Part shown: one piece after another, positions 43,196-51,609 of the stretch
Position numbering within the stretch: position 1 is the first letter of the stretch
How the letters are laid out: the number at the start of each line of letters is the position of its first letter
DNA from: CAYNRA01 sp046293395
Lineage (GTDB): Bacteria; Bacteroidota; Bacteroidia; Cytophagales; Spirosomataceae
Reading direction: 5' to 3'
DNA length: 64,000 nt
Assembly: GCA_046293395.1 (NCBI GenBank)
Contig: JBKBOU010000003.1
Coordinates: 558,001-622,000 of the forward strand
Made by a program: the position numbers and the translations under genes
The notes under the pieces: generated by a model
What the model saw: only the letters and a program-made list of their open reading frames with translations
Told to the model about the DNA's origin: nothing
Databases searched by the model: none

Positions 43196-43816
43196 CTAAA
43201 GAGAAACTCCCACACTAACACCCCCACGAATGCCATTTCCGGCGGTATTATTTATATTAATCGTAATGAAGTCAAATTTTCCCTCACTGTACTGAGGCGT
43301 TACATAAGCGCGCAAGAAAAGGATACGTGCTTTGTCTGGATGATCAAAAATAAATTGCTGACGAATACCAGCCAAGCCCCAAAACGTAGATTTACTCGAT
43401 GAACCAGAAGATGTTACAAATGTATAACCTCCGCCAAATTCTAAGAACGTTTCTGCCCCAAACTTAGGAGGCATAGAAAAGCATTGGTTCGTTATACGGT
43501 TCATCAATCGTTTCCTCAATTTATTTGCTGTTTGGTTGTAGGTTACAGATAGAGGCAACATTGCACTCCCAGGAATAGAAGCAGATGGCGTTCCCAAAAC
43601 ATACCCAAAGCTTGCTCGAGCCGCCACGAAACTTTGCTTAAAACGTAGAAAGGCATTCTCATAACCAATGGAGAATCCACCTGAGCTAGTACCTGAAATC
43701 TCTGATACAACAGCTGACTTATAAACAGTTCTGTACTGACCTTGCCCCCGCAGCTGAAGTGTAAAAAAAAGCCCACTGAAGAAGACGAACTTAGAAATAT
43801 TTTTCAAAATTAACAC
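43196..43816 (-). CDS. Putative outer-membrane beta-barrel protein, 206 aa
   Basis: A GTG start gives a short N-terminal signal (SKFVFFSGLFFTLQLRGQGQ); no ATG lies near. The mature part shows alternating amphipathic strands (SIGYENAFLRFKQSF, TFLEFGGGYTFVTSS, GLAGIRQQFIF, LRAYVTPQYSEGKFDFITI) and ends in VGVSL. This is the pattern of small porin-like barrels. No known family was recognised. Confidence 0.6.
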   Translation of the reverse strand: MLILKNISKFVFFSGLFFTLQLRGQGQYRTVYKSAVVSEISGTSSGGFSIGYENAFLRFKQSFVAARASFGYVLGTPSASIPGSAMLPLSVTYNQTANKLRKRLMNRITNQCFSMPPKFGAETFLEFGGGYTFVTSSGSSSKSTFWGLAGIRQQFIFDHPDKARILFLRAYVTPQYSEGKFDFITININNTAGNGIRGGVSVGVSL

Positions 43817-43929
43817 GAATTTAACGTACCCTTCTTTGCAAGTACAAATACAAAAAAAGCAATTGTTTCTGAAAGTTTAGTGAAAATTCACTTATTTCAC
43901 AGCTTAATTTCGTAAACTCAACAAATTGC

Positions 43930-45174
43930 ATGGAAAGATTCACCGGAATTATTGGAATAATAGGTATCCTGGGCATCGCCTTTCTTTTATCCAATAACCG
44001 AAAAGCTATTAATTATCGAACGGTAGGTGTTGGATTAGCACTCCAGTTTGGACTTGCCGTTTTTATCTTAAAAACAGACATTGGCCAATCTATTTTTCAA
44101 ACTTTAGGTCTGATTATCAACAAAGTACTGGGCAAAGCAGAAAAAGGAGCTGAGTTCGTTTTTGGTCCTTTGTATAACAAAGATTTAATGGGTGAAGCCT
44201 TCGGAACTGGAAATACCTTCGTCTTTTTCTTTGACGTTACAGCTAAAATTCTCTTTGTTGCAGTATTGGTAAATATTTTTTATCACCTCGGTGTCATGCA
44301 ACGTATTGTTGCCATTCTTGCCAAAGGAATGAAGTGGCTCATGGGTATTTCAGGTGCAGAGGCTCTTTCAAATGTAGCGAGTGCTTTTGTGGGCCAAGTG
44401 GAAGCACAAATCATGATTAAGCCGTATGTCAAAAACATGACTATGAGTGAACTACTCGCCTCCATGACGGGGAGTTTTGCTTGTATTGCTGGAGGTGTCA
44501 TGGCAGTATATATTTCTTTGGGCGTTCCTGCACCCTATTTGTTGGCAGCTAGCCTCATGGCAGCTCCGGGCGCATTGGTTATTTCTAAAATTATCTGGCC
44601 AGAAACAGAAACATCTGAAACCATGGGAGAAGTGAAGCTAAATGCGGCAAAATCGCATGTCAACTTACTCGACGCCATCGCTGCTGGTGCAAGTGAAGGA
44701 CTAAAAATCTCCTTGAATGTCATGGCGATGCTTATTGGTTTTATCGGGCTCATCTTTTTGATTGATGCACTTCTTTGGCGTGTAGGATATTACGGTTGGG
44801 GTCAAATGGATCTTAGCATGAATTACATGCTTGGCAAGGTTTTCAAATATTTTGCTCTAGCGATGGGCGTTCCATCAGCGGATATTGAAGTGGCTGGCTC
44901 ATTGATGGGAACCAAAATGGTTGTGAATGAATTTGTTGCTTACCTTGATTTGGTTAAAATCAAAGACCAGATTCATCCGAAAACATTGGTTATTACAAGT
45001 TTTGCCCTTTGTGGCTTTGCGAATTTCAGTTCGATTGCCATTCAGGTCGGTGGAATATCCGAGCTAGCTCCCTCTCGTAGAAGTGATTTAGCAAAAATAG
45101 GTTTCAAAGCACTTATTGGTGGAACTTTAGCAAGTTATATGTCGGCAACTATCGCAGGTCTCTTGATTGGATAA
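43930..45174 (+). CDS. Concentrative nucleoside transporter (CNT/NupC family), 414 aa
   Basis: The protein has the NupC domain order: N-terminal helices (FTGIIGIIGILGIAFLLS), gate region FVFFFDVTAKILFVAVL, core with EALSNVASAFVGQVEAQIMIKPY, and the C-terminal domain with PGALVISKIIWPETE and FALCGFANFSSIAIQ. It imports nucleosides with Na+ or H+. It stands alone, with its own terminator. Confidence 0.92.
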   Translation: MERFTGIIGIIGILGIAFLLSNNRKAINYRTVGVGLALQFGLAVFILKTDIGQSIFQTLGLIINKVLGKAEKGAEFVFGPLYNKDLMGEAFGTGNTFVFFFDVTAKILFVAVLVNIFYHLGVMQRIVAILAKGMKWLMGISGAEALSNVASAFVGQVEAQIMIKPYVKNMTMSELLASMTGSFACIAGGVMAVYISLGVPAPYLLAASLMAAPGALVISKIIWPETETSETMGEVKLNAAKSHVNLLDAIAAGASEGLKISLNVMAMLIGFIGLIFLIDALLWRVGYYGWGQMDLSMNYMLGKVFKYFALAMGVPSADIEVAGSLMGTKMVVNEFVAYLDLVKIKDQIHPKTLVITSFALCGFANFSSIAIQVGGISELAPSRRSDLAKIGFKALIGGTLASYMSATIAGLLIG

Positions 45175-45186
45175 AATTTTACAAAT

Positions 45187-45225
45187 AAAAAAAGGGAGTA
45201 CTAGATGAAAGTATTCCCTTTTTTT
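45187..45225. terminator. Bidirectional terminator after the CNT gene
   Basis: AAAAAAAGGGAGTACT (45187-45202) pairs with AGTATTCCCTTTTTTT (45210-45225) with one G-T pair. The long T-tract serves the plus strand and the A-tract the minus-strand gene that ends at 45228. Confidence 0.85.
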
Positions 45226-45227
45226 GT

Positions 45228-45563
45228 TTAAATAATTACCTCATCGATGTCAATACCGGCAATAACCATCGGCTCATACAGTGCTTCAACAATTAATTCA
45301 ACCTGCTCATTTTCAAATTCCTCTGTATCCCAAGCATTAAAATATTCCTGAATATCATCGAATAGATTGATGGAGTTTTGTTGTACTTTTTCCATAATAA
45401 AAGCCATGAAAGTATGAACTTCATTCTCCATTCTGCGGATAACAGCATCACCGGGCCAATCTATGTTTTGGTCTTCCCAAACATCTAGTTTAAACCAATC
45501 CTTTTCTAAAAAAGCCTGAAATAGTTCCAGCTTACGTTCTTTATCTAACTTTATTTCTTTCAT
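45228..45563 (-). CDS. Small acidic protein of unknown function, 111 aa
   Basis: The sequence is rich in Glu and Asp, has no signal peptide, and includes aromatic residues in LEKDWFKLDVWEDQNIDWPGD and a helical middle (ENEVHTFMAFIMEKVQQ). It does not match a family I know. A near-perfect -7 box lies 24 bases upstream. It is convergent with the CNT gene and divergent from the lipoprotein operon. Confidence 0.6.
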   Translation of the reverse strand: MKEIKLDKERKLELFQAFLEKDWFKLDVWEDQNIDWPGDAVIRRMENEVHTFMAFIMEKVQQNSINLFDDIQEYFNAWDTEEFENEQVELIVEALYEPMVIAGIDIDEVII

Positions 45564-45586
45564 TCATTGCTTGTTTATCTGTTTTA

Positions 45587-45594
45587 CAAAATTA
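45587..45594 (-). promoter_or_regulatory. -7 box for the small acidic protein gene
   Basis: On the minus strand TAATTTTG exactly matches TAnnTTTG, ending about 24 bases before the ATG at 45563. No TTG lies at the right spacing upstream, so the -33 element is weak or absent. Confidence 0.35.
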
Positions 45595-45802
45595 CCTAAA
45601 TTCACACAAACGGATGAAATCATTTCTTTCAACCCATAACCAAAATTATTTGTACTTTTTTACCGTTTGGATTTTATACACTATCATCTATCTCCAGAAA
45701 AGATTGGATAACAGATAAATAGAATAAAATCAAATACATTCCAACCATCTCTACCCCTCTCCGACTCTTACTGGTACATTTCCAATTAAAGTATTTATTC
45801 GT

Positions 45803-46303
45803 ATGCGAAAAGAAGGTATCAAATTACTTGTATTCAGCGTGGTTCTGTACACGCTTTCCTCTTGTCAAAAAAATACATCTAACATTGAACCACAAACATG
45901 TTGTGGGCAGCAGGATTTGAGCATTCAATCATCGGGAATATTTGGGAACTGGCGATTTGTACGATATGAAGGACAAAATCCAAGCAAATATGTAATTTCC
46001 ATGGAAATCAAGGACGAACGAAACAGCCAAGGACTTTATCAATTGTCTGGCAAGAGTCCTGTAAATTTCTATTTTTCAAGTTTTGCACTTGATAAACAAA
46101 AAGGTGAAATTAAATTGGAAGGAATCGGCGGTACAAAAATGGCAGGCCCACAAGAAGACATGCAAGCTGAATATGAATATTGGGAAAAATTAGCCGCAGT
46201 TTCTTCGTTTCGCCTATCTGATGACGCACAAACGCTTACTTTCTCGCTACCTGCTCCACAAACTGATAAACTTGTCTTTACACGTCTAAACAACAATAAT
46301 TAA
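45803..46303 (+). CDS. META-domain (HslJ-like) lipoprotein, 166 aa
   Basis: A lipoprotein signal (LYTLSSC) is followed by a short linker with a CCGQQ motif and a META-like domain: GNWRFVRYEGQNP, LYQLSGKSPVNFYFSSFAL, the typical TKMAGPQEDMQAEYEYWEKL and a closing DKLVFTRL. HslJ/META domains appear in proteins linked to stress and motility. It begins a three-gene lipoprotein operon with the serpin (six bases apart). Confidence 0.78.
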   Translation: MRKEGIKLLVFSVVLYTLSSCQKNTSNIEPQTCCGQQDLSIQSSGIFGNWRFVRYEGQNPSKYVISMEIKDERNSQGLYQLSGKSPVNFYFSSFALDKQKGEIKLEGIGGTKMAGPQEDMQAEYEYWEKLAAVSSFRLSDDAQTLTFSLPAPQTDKLVFTRLNNNN

Positions 46304-46309
46304 TTACAC

Positions 46310-47527
46310 ATGAAAAAGCAATTTTTAAATCTAGGTATCGCCTTTTCTTTGGCACTTGTGTCTGTACAATGTGGACAACTAAAAAACGTTGAGCCCACTC
46401 CCTCTTCTATTTCTGTTCCCGAAAGTTTTTCTACCACAACGCGTGCGTTTTCGTTCGATTTTCTACAAGCTATTCACAAAGAAGAAGACCCAAGCAAAAA
46501 TTTCTTTGTCTCGCCCCTCAGCTTGCATATTGCGCTAGGAATGTTGCTTAACGGAGCAGACGGACAAACTAAAGAGGAAATAAAAACGGTTCTTGGTTTT
46601 ACAAATGAAGACCTCGCACAAATCAATCTTATTTACAAAGAGTTAATTCAGAAATTGCCAACGCTTGACGCAAAAGTCACCAATACAACAGCGAACTCCG
46701 TTTGGCACGACAAGGATTTTACTGTAACTGCTTCGTTCCTCGAAACATTGAAGTCAAGCTTTAACGCAGGTGTTTTTGCGGAGGATTTTAGTAATCAAGC
46801 GACAGTCGATAAAATAAATAAATGGGCAAGCGACAATACAAATGCGAAAATCAAAAAAGTAATCACTGAGATTAGCCCTTCGCAAGTGATGTTTTTGATG
46901 AACGCCCTTTATTTCAAAGGAGATTGGAAATATCCTTTTGATAGCAAACGTACCTACGACGCGACTTTCCAAGGACTAACCAAACAAAGTCAAGTTTCTA
47001 TGATGTCCCAACGTCAAGCGGTTCCTTACTTTCAATCTTCTGATTACCAGGCATTTGAATTGCCTTATGGAAGCGGAAATTATGTCATGACCATCGTCCT
47101 TCCTAGTACAGAAACAAATATATCGACTGTTATCAAGAAGTTCAATCAAACAGAATGGGAGAGACTTCAAAGCAGCCTTACTCCTTCTACCATCGAAATC
47201 GGTTTACCTAAATGGAATATGGAATATAGTATCAAATTGAATACTATTTTGAGCCAACTTGGTATGCCAACTGCTTTTTCAAACCAAGCGGATTTGTCAA
47301 AAATTGCTCCTCCAGCTGGCAGACTAAAGGTTGGATTTGTCAAACAAGATACGTTTTTAGCCGTAGATGAAAAGGGAACTGAAGCTGCTGCTGTAACGAC
47401 AATTGGAGTCGAGCTTACCTCTGTACCGAACTATCCAACCGTCATTTGTGACCGTCCTTTTTTCTTCTTTATCCATGAAAAATCATCGAAGACTATCCAG
47501 TTTATGGGTAAAATCGTCAATCTATGA
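46310..47527 (+). CDS. Serpin-family lipoprotein with inhibitory-type hinge, 405 aa
   Basis: A lipoprotein signal (LVSVQC) precedes a complete serpin fold with NFFVSPLSLHIALGMLLNGADGQTKEEIK, NAVYFKGDW-like VMFLMNALYFKGDWKYPF, and a C-terminal RPFFFFIHEKSSKTIQFMGKI. The reactive-loop hinge at residues 354-363 reads EKGTEAAAVT (P17 to P8), with small residues as required for inhibitory serpins. Counting from the hinge puts P1-P1' at T370-S371. The loop appears two residues longer than in alpha1-antitrypsin. The product is probably a surface protease inhibitor; target unknown. Confidence 0.92.
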   Translation: MKKQFLNLGIAFSLALVSVQCGQLKNVEPTPSSISVPESFSTTTRAFSFDFLQAIHKEEDPSKNFFVSPLSLHIALGMLLNGADGQTKEEIKTVLGFTNEDLAQINLIYKELIQKLPTLDAKVTNTTANSVWHDKDFTVTASFLETLKSSFNAGVFAEDFSNQATVDKINKWASDNTNAKIKKVITEISPSQVMFLMNALYFKGDWKYPFDSKRTYDATFQGLTKQSQVSMMSQRQAVPYFQSSDYQAFELPYGSGNYVMTIVLPSTETNISTVIKKFNQTEWERLQSSLTPSTIEIGLPKWNMEYSIKLNTILSQLGMPTAFSNQADLSKIAPPAGRLKVGFVKQDTFLAVDEKGTEAAAVTTIGVELTSVPNYPTVICDRPFFFFIHEKSSKTIQFMGKIVNL

Positions 47528-47931
47528 GTAAGCGAATCATCGGATTTTTAGGAATTTTCTTGGTTTTATGTATGTCAGGCTGCTCCGATTCCCCTCTGGG
47601 GCAGCCTGATTTAAGCGGCACTTGGGAGTTGAAGAAAATCGTGTATGGATTTACACAAATCACCAATGATTCGCCTCCCAAAGAAACTATTGTCATTTCT
47701 TTACGCCAAAAATCAATCAAAAGATACGAAGAAGATAAACTTGTTGAAGACAATAGGCTGTCTCTTTCCACGCGTAACGAACGCGCTATTTTGGTTTTAC
47801 AAGATACGCAGGAATACTACTATTATCAGTTGCTTGAAATAAATGGGAAAACGCAATTGGTTTTATATGAAAAAACGCCAATAGGCTATGACATAGCCGA
47901 CGGCGCAGATTATTATTACGAGAGAAAATAA
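47524..47931 (+). CDS. Small lipocalin-like lipoprotein, 135 aa
   Basis: The start overlaps the serpin stop by four bases (ATGA). A lipobox MSGC precedes a beta-rich domain beginning with DLSGTWELKKIVY, a lipocalin-like opening, and ending with YYYERK. It completes the three-lipoprotein operon, ended by a terminator. Function unknown; a partner of the serpin is possible. Confidence 0.7.
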   Translation: MSKRIIGFLGIFLVLCMSGCSDSPLGQPDLSGTWELKKIVYGFTQITNDSPPKETIVISLRQKSIKRYEEDKLVEDNRLSLSTRNERAILVLQDTQEYYYYQLLEINGKTQLVLYEKTPIGYDIADGADYYYERK

Positions 47932-47964
47932 AAAAGGTCGAATAGAAATATTCGACCTTTTTTT
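47930..47964 (+). terminator. Intrinsic terminator of the serpin operon
   Basis: AAAAAAGGTCGAAT (47930-47943) pairs with ATTCGACCTTTTTT (47950-47963) with a short loop, a strong stem and a T-run of seven. Confidence 0.9.
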
Positions 47965-48335
47965 ATCAGCAAGTACCTGAACTTTATTATACAACTTCTT
48001 GCCTTTGCTGGTAACATGATTTATAAACGACTATCTTGTTTATTTAGTTTTGCACTTGAAAAATTATTTGATAATTTTTCAAAAAATAATTTTTCTGAAT
48101 TTAAAATAATAGAATCCACTTTTTGAACAAAAAAAAACAGACTTGCAATCGGCATTTTCAAAAATAAGTCTGGTGATTCCACGTACAATTCTAAAAATCT
48201 TGAATAACTTGCCTATTCATGTCCGTGACGGTTAGCAATACAATGGATTCGACAGCAAACTTATGGGATAAAACGCGTGATTTTCGGCGTATCCTCGTAG
48301 ATATTTCAACTTTAAGTTACTTTGCACTTCCTACT
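47965..48335. other. AT-rich intergenic region before the M14 peptidase gene
   Basis: It contains an exact -7-like TAGTTTTG at 48045-48052, the short inverted repeats GAAAAAT/ATTTTTC near 48058-48080 and CAGACTT/AAGTCTG near 48141-48173, and a second -7-like TACTTTG at 48318-48324. If the in-frame ATG at 48219 were used, part of this region would be coding, but those 39 residues look unlike the family. Confidence 0.45.
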
Positions 48336-49574
48336 ATGAACAATGATTTTCTTTCCTCCTATCATCATTTATTCAAAGAACCTGCATTGAAAAACAGGTG
48401 GTTCAAACACCGCGACATCGTTCCGTTGATTCAACGATTGCCTTTTGAAAAAGCAGTTATTGGGCAGTCTTTTGAGAAACGGAGTATTCATAAAATAACG
48501 CTTGGAAATGGCCCAATAGATGTACTTCTTTGGTCACAGATGCACGGCGACGAACCTACAGCCACGATGGCACTATTCGATATTTTTCGATTTTTTGAGT
48601 CAGACAATGCCATTTTCACTCAATTTCGGGAAACGATTCTTTCCAAACTTCGTCTTCATGTAGTTCCTATGCTCAACCCAGATGGTGCGGAGCGAATTTC
48701 TCGTCGGACTGCCTTGGAAATCGATATGAACAGAGATGCTTTGGCGTTGCAATGTCCTGAAAGTCGTCTTTTGAAGGAATTACAGCAGACCATTCAACCG
48801 ACATTTGCCTTCAATTTACACGACCAAGGAACCCGTTACAGCGCAGGCGCAACCGGAAAACAGGCAACTATTTCATTTCTTGCCACCGCTTACAACGAAG
48901 CACGTGAATGGAATGACGTTCGAACTCGTTCAATGCAAGTTATTTGCGGGATGAATGAAAAACTTCAAGCACTTATTCCGGGTCATGTCGCAAAGTATTC
49001 GGATGAATTTGAACCACGTGCTTTTGGTGATAACATTCAAAAATGGGGAAGTAGCCTGATACTTATCGAATCTGGTGGATACAAAGACGACCGCGAAAAA
49101 CAATTTATTCGTCAGCTCAATTTTGTTGCTATCTTAGAAGCACTTTTTTCCATCGCTACGAATCAATATACGGAGTATAAATTAAGTGATTACGAGAAGA
49201 TTCCACAAAATGGGCGTTCACTTTTCGATGTACTCCTTCGGAATGTTCAATTTATTCAAAATGGACAAATCGTTAAAAAAGATATCGGAATTAATCTTAC
49301 AGAAAACTGGAAGTCAACACCCCCTTTCTATAAACTCAACGGCAGCATTCAGGATGTGGGGGATTTGTCCACATTTTTCGGAATCAAAGAACCCGATGTA
49401 TCGAATCTCACGTTTAAGTCGTTGAAAGATTACCCCGCGTTGGCACAGAAATACAAAGGTCTCACGATGCCATCTGCGACCAATATCTATGGAAAACCCG
49501 CCAATTTTGTTCTAACCAGCGGTCAATCGATCAAATACCTTGTCATCAATGGCCAATTACTCGACTCATTTTAA
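48336..49574 (+). CDS. M14-family zinc carboxypeptidase-like protein, 412 aa
   Basis: The zinc site is present: QMHGDEPTATM (H and E), VVPMLNPDGAERISRR, IDMNRD, a histidine in FNLHDQGTRYS and a late glutamate in ILIESGGYKD. It belongs to the M14 metallocarboxypeptidase/deacylase superfamily. No signal peptide is present, so it is cytoplasmic. Start 48336 (MNNDFLSSYHHLF) is preferred; 48219 is an alternative. It leads an operon with a CarboxypepD_reg-like gene and a PD-(D/E)XK nuclease gene. Confidence 0.85.
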   Translation: MNNDFLSSYHHLFKEPALKNRWFKHRDIVPLIQRLPFEKAVIGQSFEKRSIHKITLGNGPIDVLLWSQMHGDEPTATMALFDIFRFFESDNAIFTQFRETILSKLRLHVVPMLNPDGAERISRRTALEIDMNRDALALQCPESRLLKELQQTIQPTFAFNLHDQGTRYSAGATGKQATISFLATAYNEAREWNDVRTRSMQVICGMNEKLQALIPGHVAKYSDEFEPRAFGDNIQKWGSSLILIESGGYKDDREKQFIRQLNFVAILEALFSIATNQYTEYKLSDYEKIPQNGRSLFDVLLRNVQFIQNGQIVKKDIGINLTENWKSTPPFYKLNGSIQDVGDLSTFFGIKEPDVSNLTFKSLKDYPALAQKYKGLTMPSATNIYGKPANFVLTSGQSIKYLVINGQLLDSF

Positions 49575-50289
49575 TTTACTTTTTTTTCTGTTGCTCTCTT
49601 TTGTTTCAATAGACGTATCTGGACAAATTAAAAACAGAACAATTTATGGGCAAGTGTTGGATAAAGACACAAAAAATCCGTTGGGCTCTATCACCGTTGT
49701 AAATAAACGAACGAAGCAGCGAACGACGACCAACGAAAAAGGCGACTTTTTTATTTGGGCTGCTGTTGGTGACTCTCTGCTTTGTTCGTCTATTGGCTAC
49801 GCAGACGGTGGTTGTTTGCTAGACGGAAACAACAATAAACCGATCATTTTTTTGAAACGAACGGCTATTCAGCTCGATGAGGTCGTTATTCGAGAGAAAA
49901 GAGCTGAAAACCTAAAGAAGGAAATAGATGCGTTTTTAGCGAATCCCTATGGTTCAAAGGAAATCAGGCAAGAAATTATGCGGAGTATGTTGTCAACAAA
50001 TACAACAACACCTGGTCTAGGGATTTCGATTGACGCGATTTATGATTTATTCAGTAAAGAAGGCAAAAGCAAACGCAAATTGGCAGATTTACAAATGGCG
50101 GATGCGCGCAAATACTATGCGACGCTTCGGTATAATCAGAATCTCGTGAAATTCATTACCAAACTAAATGGGTTAGAATTAGAGGCTTTTATGCGCTTTT
50201 GTGTGTTACCTGAGGATTTTATTCTTGCTGCCTCTGACTACGAACTCACCCTTGAAATCAATAAATGCTTGCAGGAGTTTAAAAAATGA
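49549..50289 (+). CDS. Exported CarboxypepD_reg-like protein, 246 aa
   Basis: The ATG at 49549 gives a signal peptide (FNLLFFLLLSFVSIDVSGQ), overlapping the M14 gene by 26 bases. Residues 25-115 form a CarboxypepD_reg-like/CNA-B-like beta-sandwich (RTIYGQVLDKDTKNPLGSI, KTNEKGDFF-type TTNEKGDFFIWA, then IQLDEVVIRE). The rest is helical with no known domain. Such proteins are common in Bacteroidota as secreted adaptors. Its stop overlaps the nuclease start by four bases. Confidence 0.75.
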   Translation: MANYSTHFNLLFFLLLSFVSIDVSGQIKNRTIYGQVLDKDTKNPLGSITVVNKRTKQRTTTNEKGDFFIWAAVGDSLLCSSIGYADGGCLLDGNNNKPIIFLKRTAIQLDEVVIREKRAENLKKEIDAFLANPYGSKEIRQEIMRSMLSTNTTTPGLGISIDAIYDLFSKEGKSKRKLADLQMADARKYYATLRYNQNLVKFITKLNGLELEAFMRFCVLPEDFILAASDYELTLEINKCLQEFKK

Positions 50290-50906
50290 CCTCATCCATT
50301 CGCTATAATTTTTATCCAACTATCCTGAACGAATACGTTCGTTATTTAAAAAATCCAAATTCAGAGGCTTTTCAACAACTCATCAATCGGATTAATCGAG
50401 TACCTATTTTGGACGATGTGCTACGAGAGAAATTTGCCAAAGGTATTTCGTTTGAAGCAGCCGTTCTAAAGAATAAACCGCATGATTTTTCACAACAATT
50501 GGTAGATAAAGCAAAAGAATTATTACCCAATAAGTGGAAGTCACAGCAGCTTGTTGAATTAATCCACGGCCCAATCCGGTTTTATGGTTATTTAGACGTT
50601 ATCGGCGACCAACGCGTCATTGACATCAAGACAACGCAGACGTATCTACCGGGCAAACACGAAACGAATTTTCAGAATCTTTACGCGTACGCACTTCGAG
50701 AAAAAGGCATCAAAACGATGGAATATATCATCTGTGATTTTCATCAAATTTATGTGGAAAGGTATGATGTGTCCACATATCCATTTTCTCATCTCCTAGA
50801 AAAAATGGAATCTTTCACTCAATTTATAGAAGAAAATAAAGGACAAATAACCGACGCAAAGATTCGAGTAGAAACAAAAAATTCTTCTCAAATGACTTTG
50901 TTCTAA
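50286..50906 (+). CDS. PD-(D/E)XK superfamily nuclease with C-terminal QMTLF motif, 206 aa
   Basis: The motif order of RecB/Cas4/YqaJ-like nucleases is visible: G53-x3-E57 (KGISFEAAVL), D104 in GYLDVIGD, D113-x-K115 in VIDIKTT, and Q130 with Y134 in NFQNLYAYAL. The chain ends in Q202-M-T-L-F206, fitting the bacterial sliding-clamp-binding consensus QxxLF at an exposed C terminus. It is probably a DNA nuclease tethered to the beta clamp. The upstream neighbours are secreted or peptidase proteins, so the pairing is unexpected. No cysteine cluster for an Fe-S site is seen. Confidence 0.8.
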   Translation: MTSSIRYNFYPTILNEYVRYLKNPNSEAFQQLINRINRVPILDDVLREKFAKGISFEAAVLKNKPHDFSQQLVDKAKELLPNKWKSQQLVELIHGPIRFYGYLDVIGDQRVIDIKTTQTYLPGKHETNFQNLYAYALREKGIKTMEYIICDFHQIYVERYDVSTYPFSHLLEKMESFTQFIEENKGQITDAKIRVETKNSSQMTLF

Positions 50907-50910
50907 AAAA

Positions 50911-50948
50911 ACAGACCGCGCAGAATGTTCTACGCGGTCTGTTTTTTT
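50911..50948. terminator. Strong terminator behind the nuclease gene
   Basis: ACAGACCGCG (50911-50920) pairs with CGCGGTCTGT (50932-50941), continued by AGAA/TTCT inside, with flanking A7 and T7 runs. It serves the plus-strand operon and the convergent minus-strand gene at 50965. Confidence 0.9.
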
Positions 50949-50964
50949 ATTTCGTATGTATTTT

Positions 50965-51609
50965 TTAAAAGAAGAAGCCAAAACGAAGAATGAGCGGGGA
51001 GTTACGTCCTCCCAAACCTTGTGGACTAACAAAGCCATTTAGGGGATATCCTAAATTATACATCACAGAAATAAAACTTCCTGACTGCCCTCCTTGTCCT
51101 TGATAAAAACCCAAGCCAACCAAAGGCGCGCCTTCCCATTTTTTGGGCAAAGTAGGAACATTGGGAGCTGAAACGGGGTCAAAAGAATAGAATTGGTCTT
51201 CCGTTGCATTCATCCACTCGTATTCTGCATGTGCGAAAATAGACCGCCAGATAGGTTGACGAACAAAAATACGAGGCCCCGCCGCGACATCAGCGGGCTG
51301 CCCGAAACCACCTTGGTAAATAAGTGTTCCGCCTAGACCAGCTACCGTTCCAAGTTTTGTTACTTCATACCCGACCATCGGGGAGACATCCACATAAAAA
51401 GAGCCAAAGAAACCTAGCCAGATATTTCCGCCTAGGTGTAGTTTTTGTCTCCAGGTGGGTAGTTCCTTTTCATTCGTTGGAGAGGATATTTTTTTCTCTA
51501 CGAGGGGTTTTTCCTCCAACGGAATTTCTTGTGCAGACGAGGCGAGAGGAAAAGTCAAGAGAGAAACCGCGAACAAAAGCTGGTTAAGCCCAAACAGGCG
51601 TTTTTTCAT
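50965..51609 (-). CDS. Putative outer-membrane beta-barrel protein, 214 aa
   Basis: A signal peptide (FAVSLLTFPLASSAQ) is followed by a polar stretch with KPLVEKKISSPTNEK and then amphipathic strands (LHLGGNIWLGFFGSFYVDVSP, VGYEVTKLGTVAGLGG, SGSFISVMYNLGYPL), ending in LILRFGFFF with a terminal phenylalanine. This is typical of an outer-membrane barrel. Family unknown. It overlaps the preceding gene by 26 bases. Confidence 0.7.
   Translation of the reverse strand: MKKRLFGLNQLLFAVSLLTFPLASSAQEIPLEEKPLVEKKISSPTNEKELPTWRQKLHLGGNIWLGFFGSFYVDVSPMVGYEVTKLGTVAGLGGTLIYQGGFGQPADVAAGPRIFVRQPIWRSIFAHAEYEWMNATEDQFYSFDPVSAPNVPTLPKKWEGAPLVGLGFYQGQGGQSGSFISVMYNLGYPLNGFVSPQGLGGRNSPLILRFGFFF

Noticed and set aside
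48219..48335. Upstream ATG adding 39 residues to the M14 peptidase
   Set aside because: The segment is not signal-like and not family-like, and a -7-type box lies inside it; kept only as an alternative.
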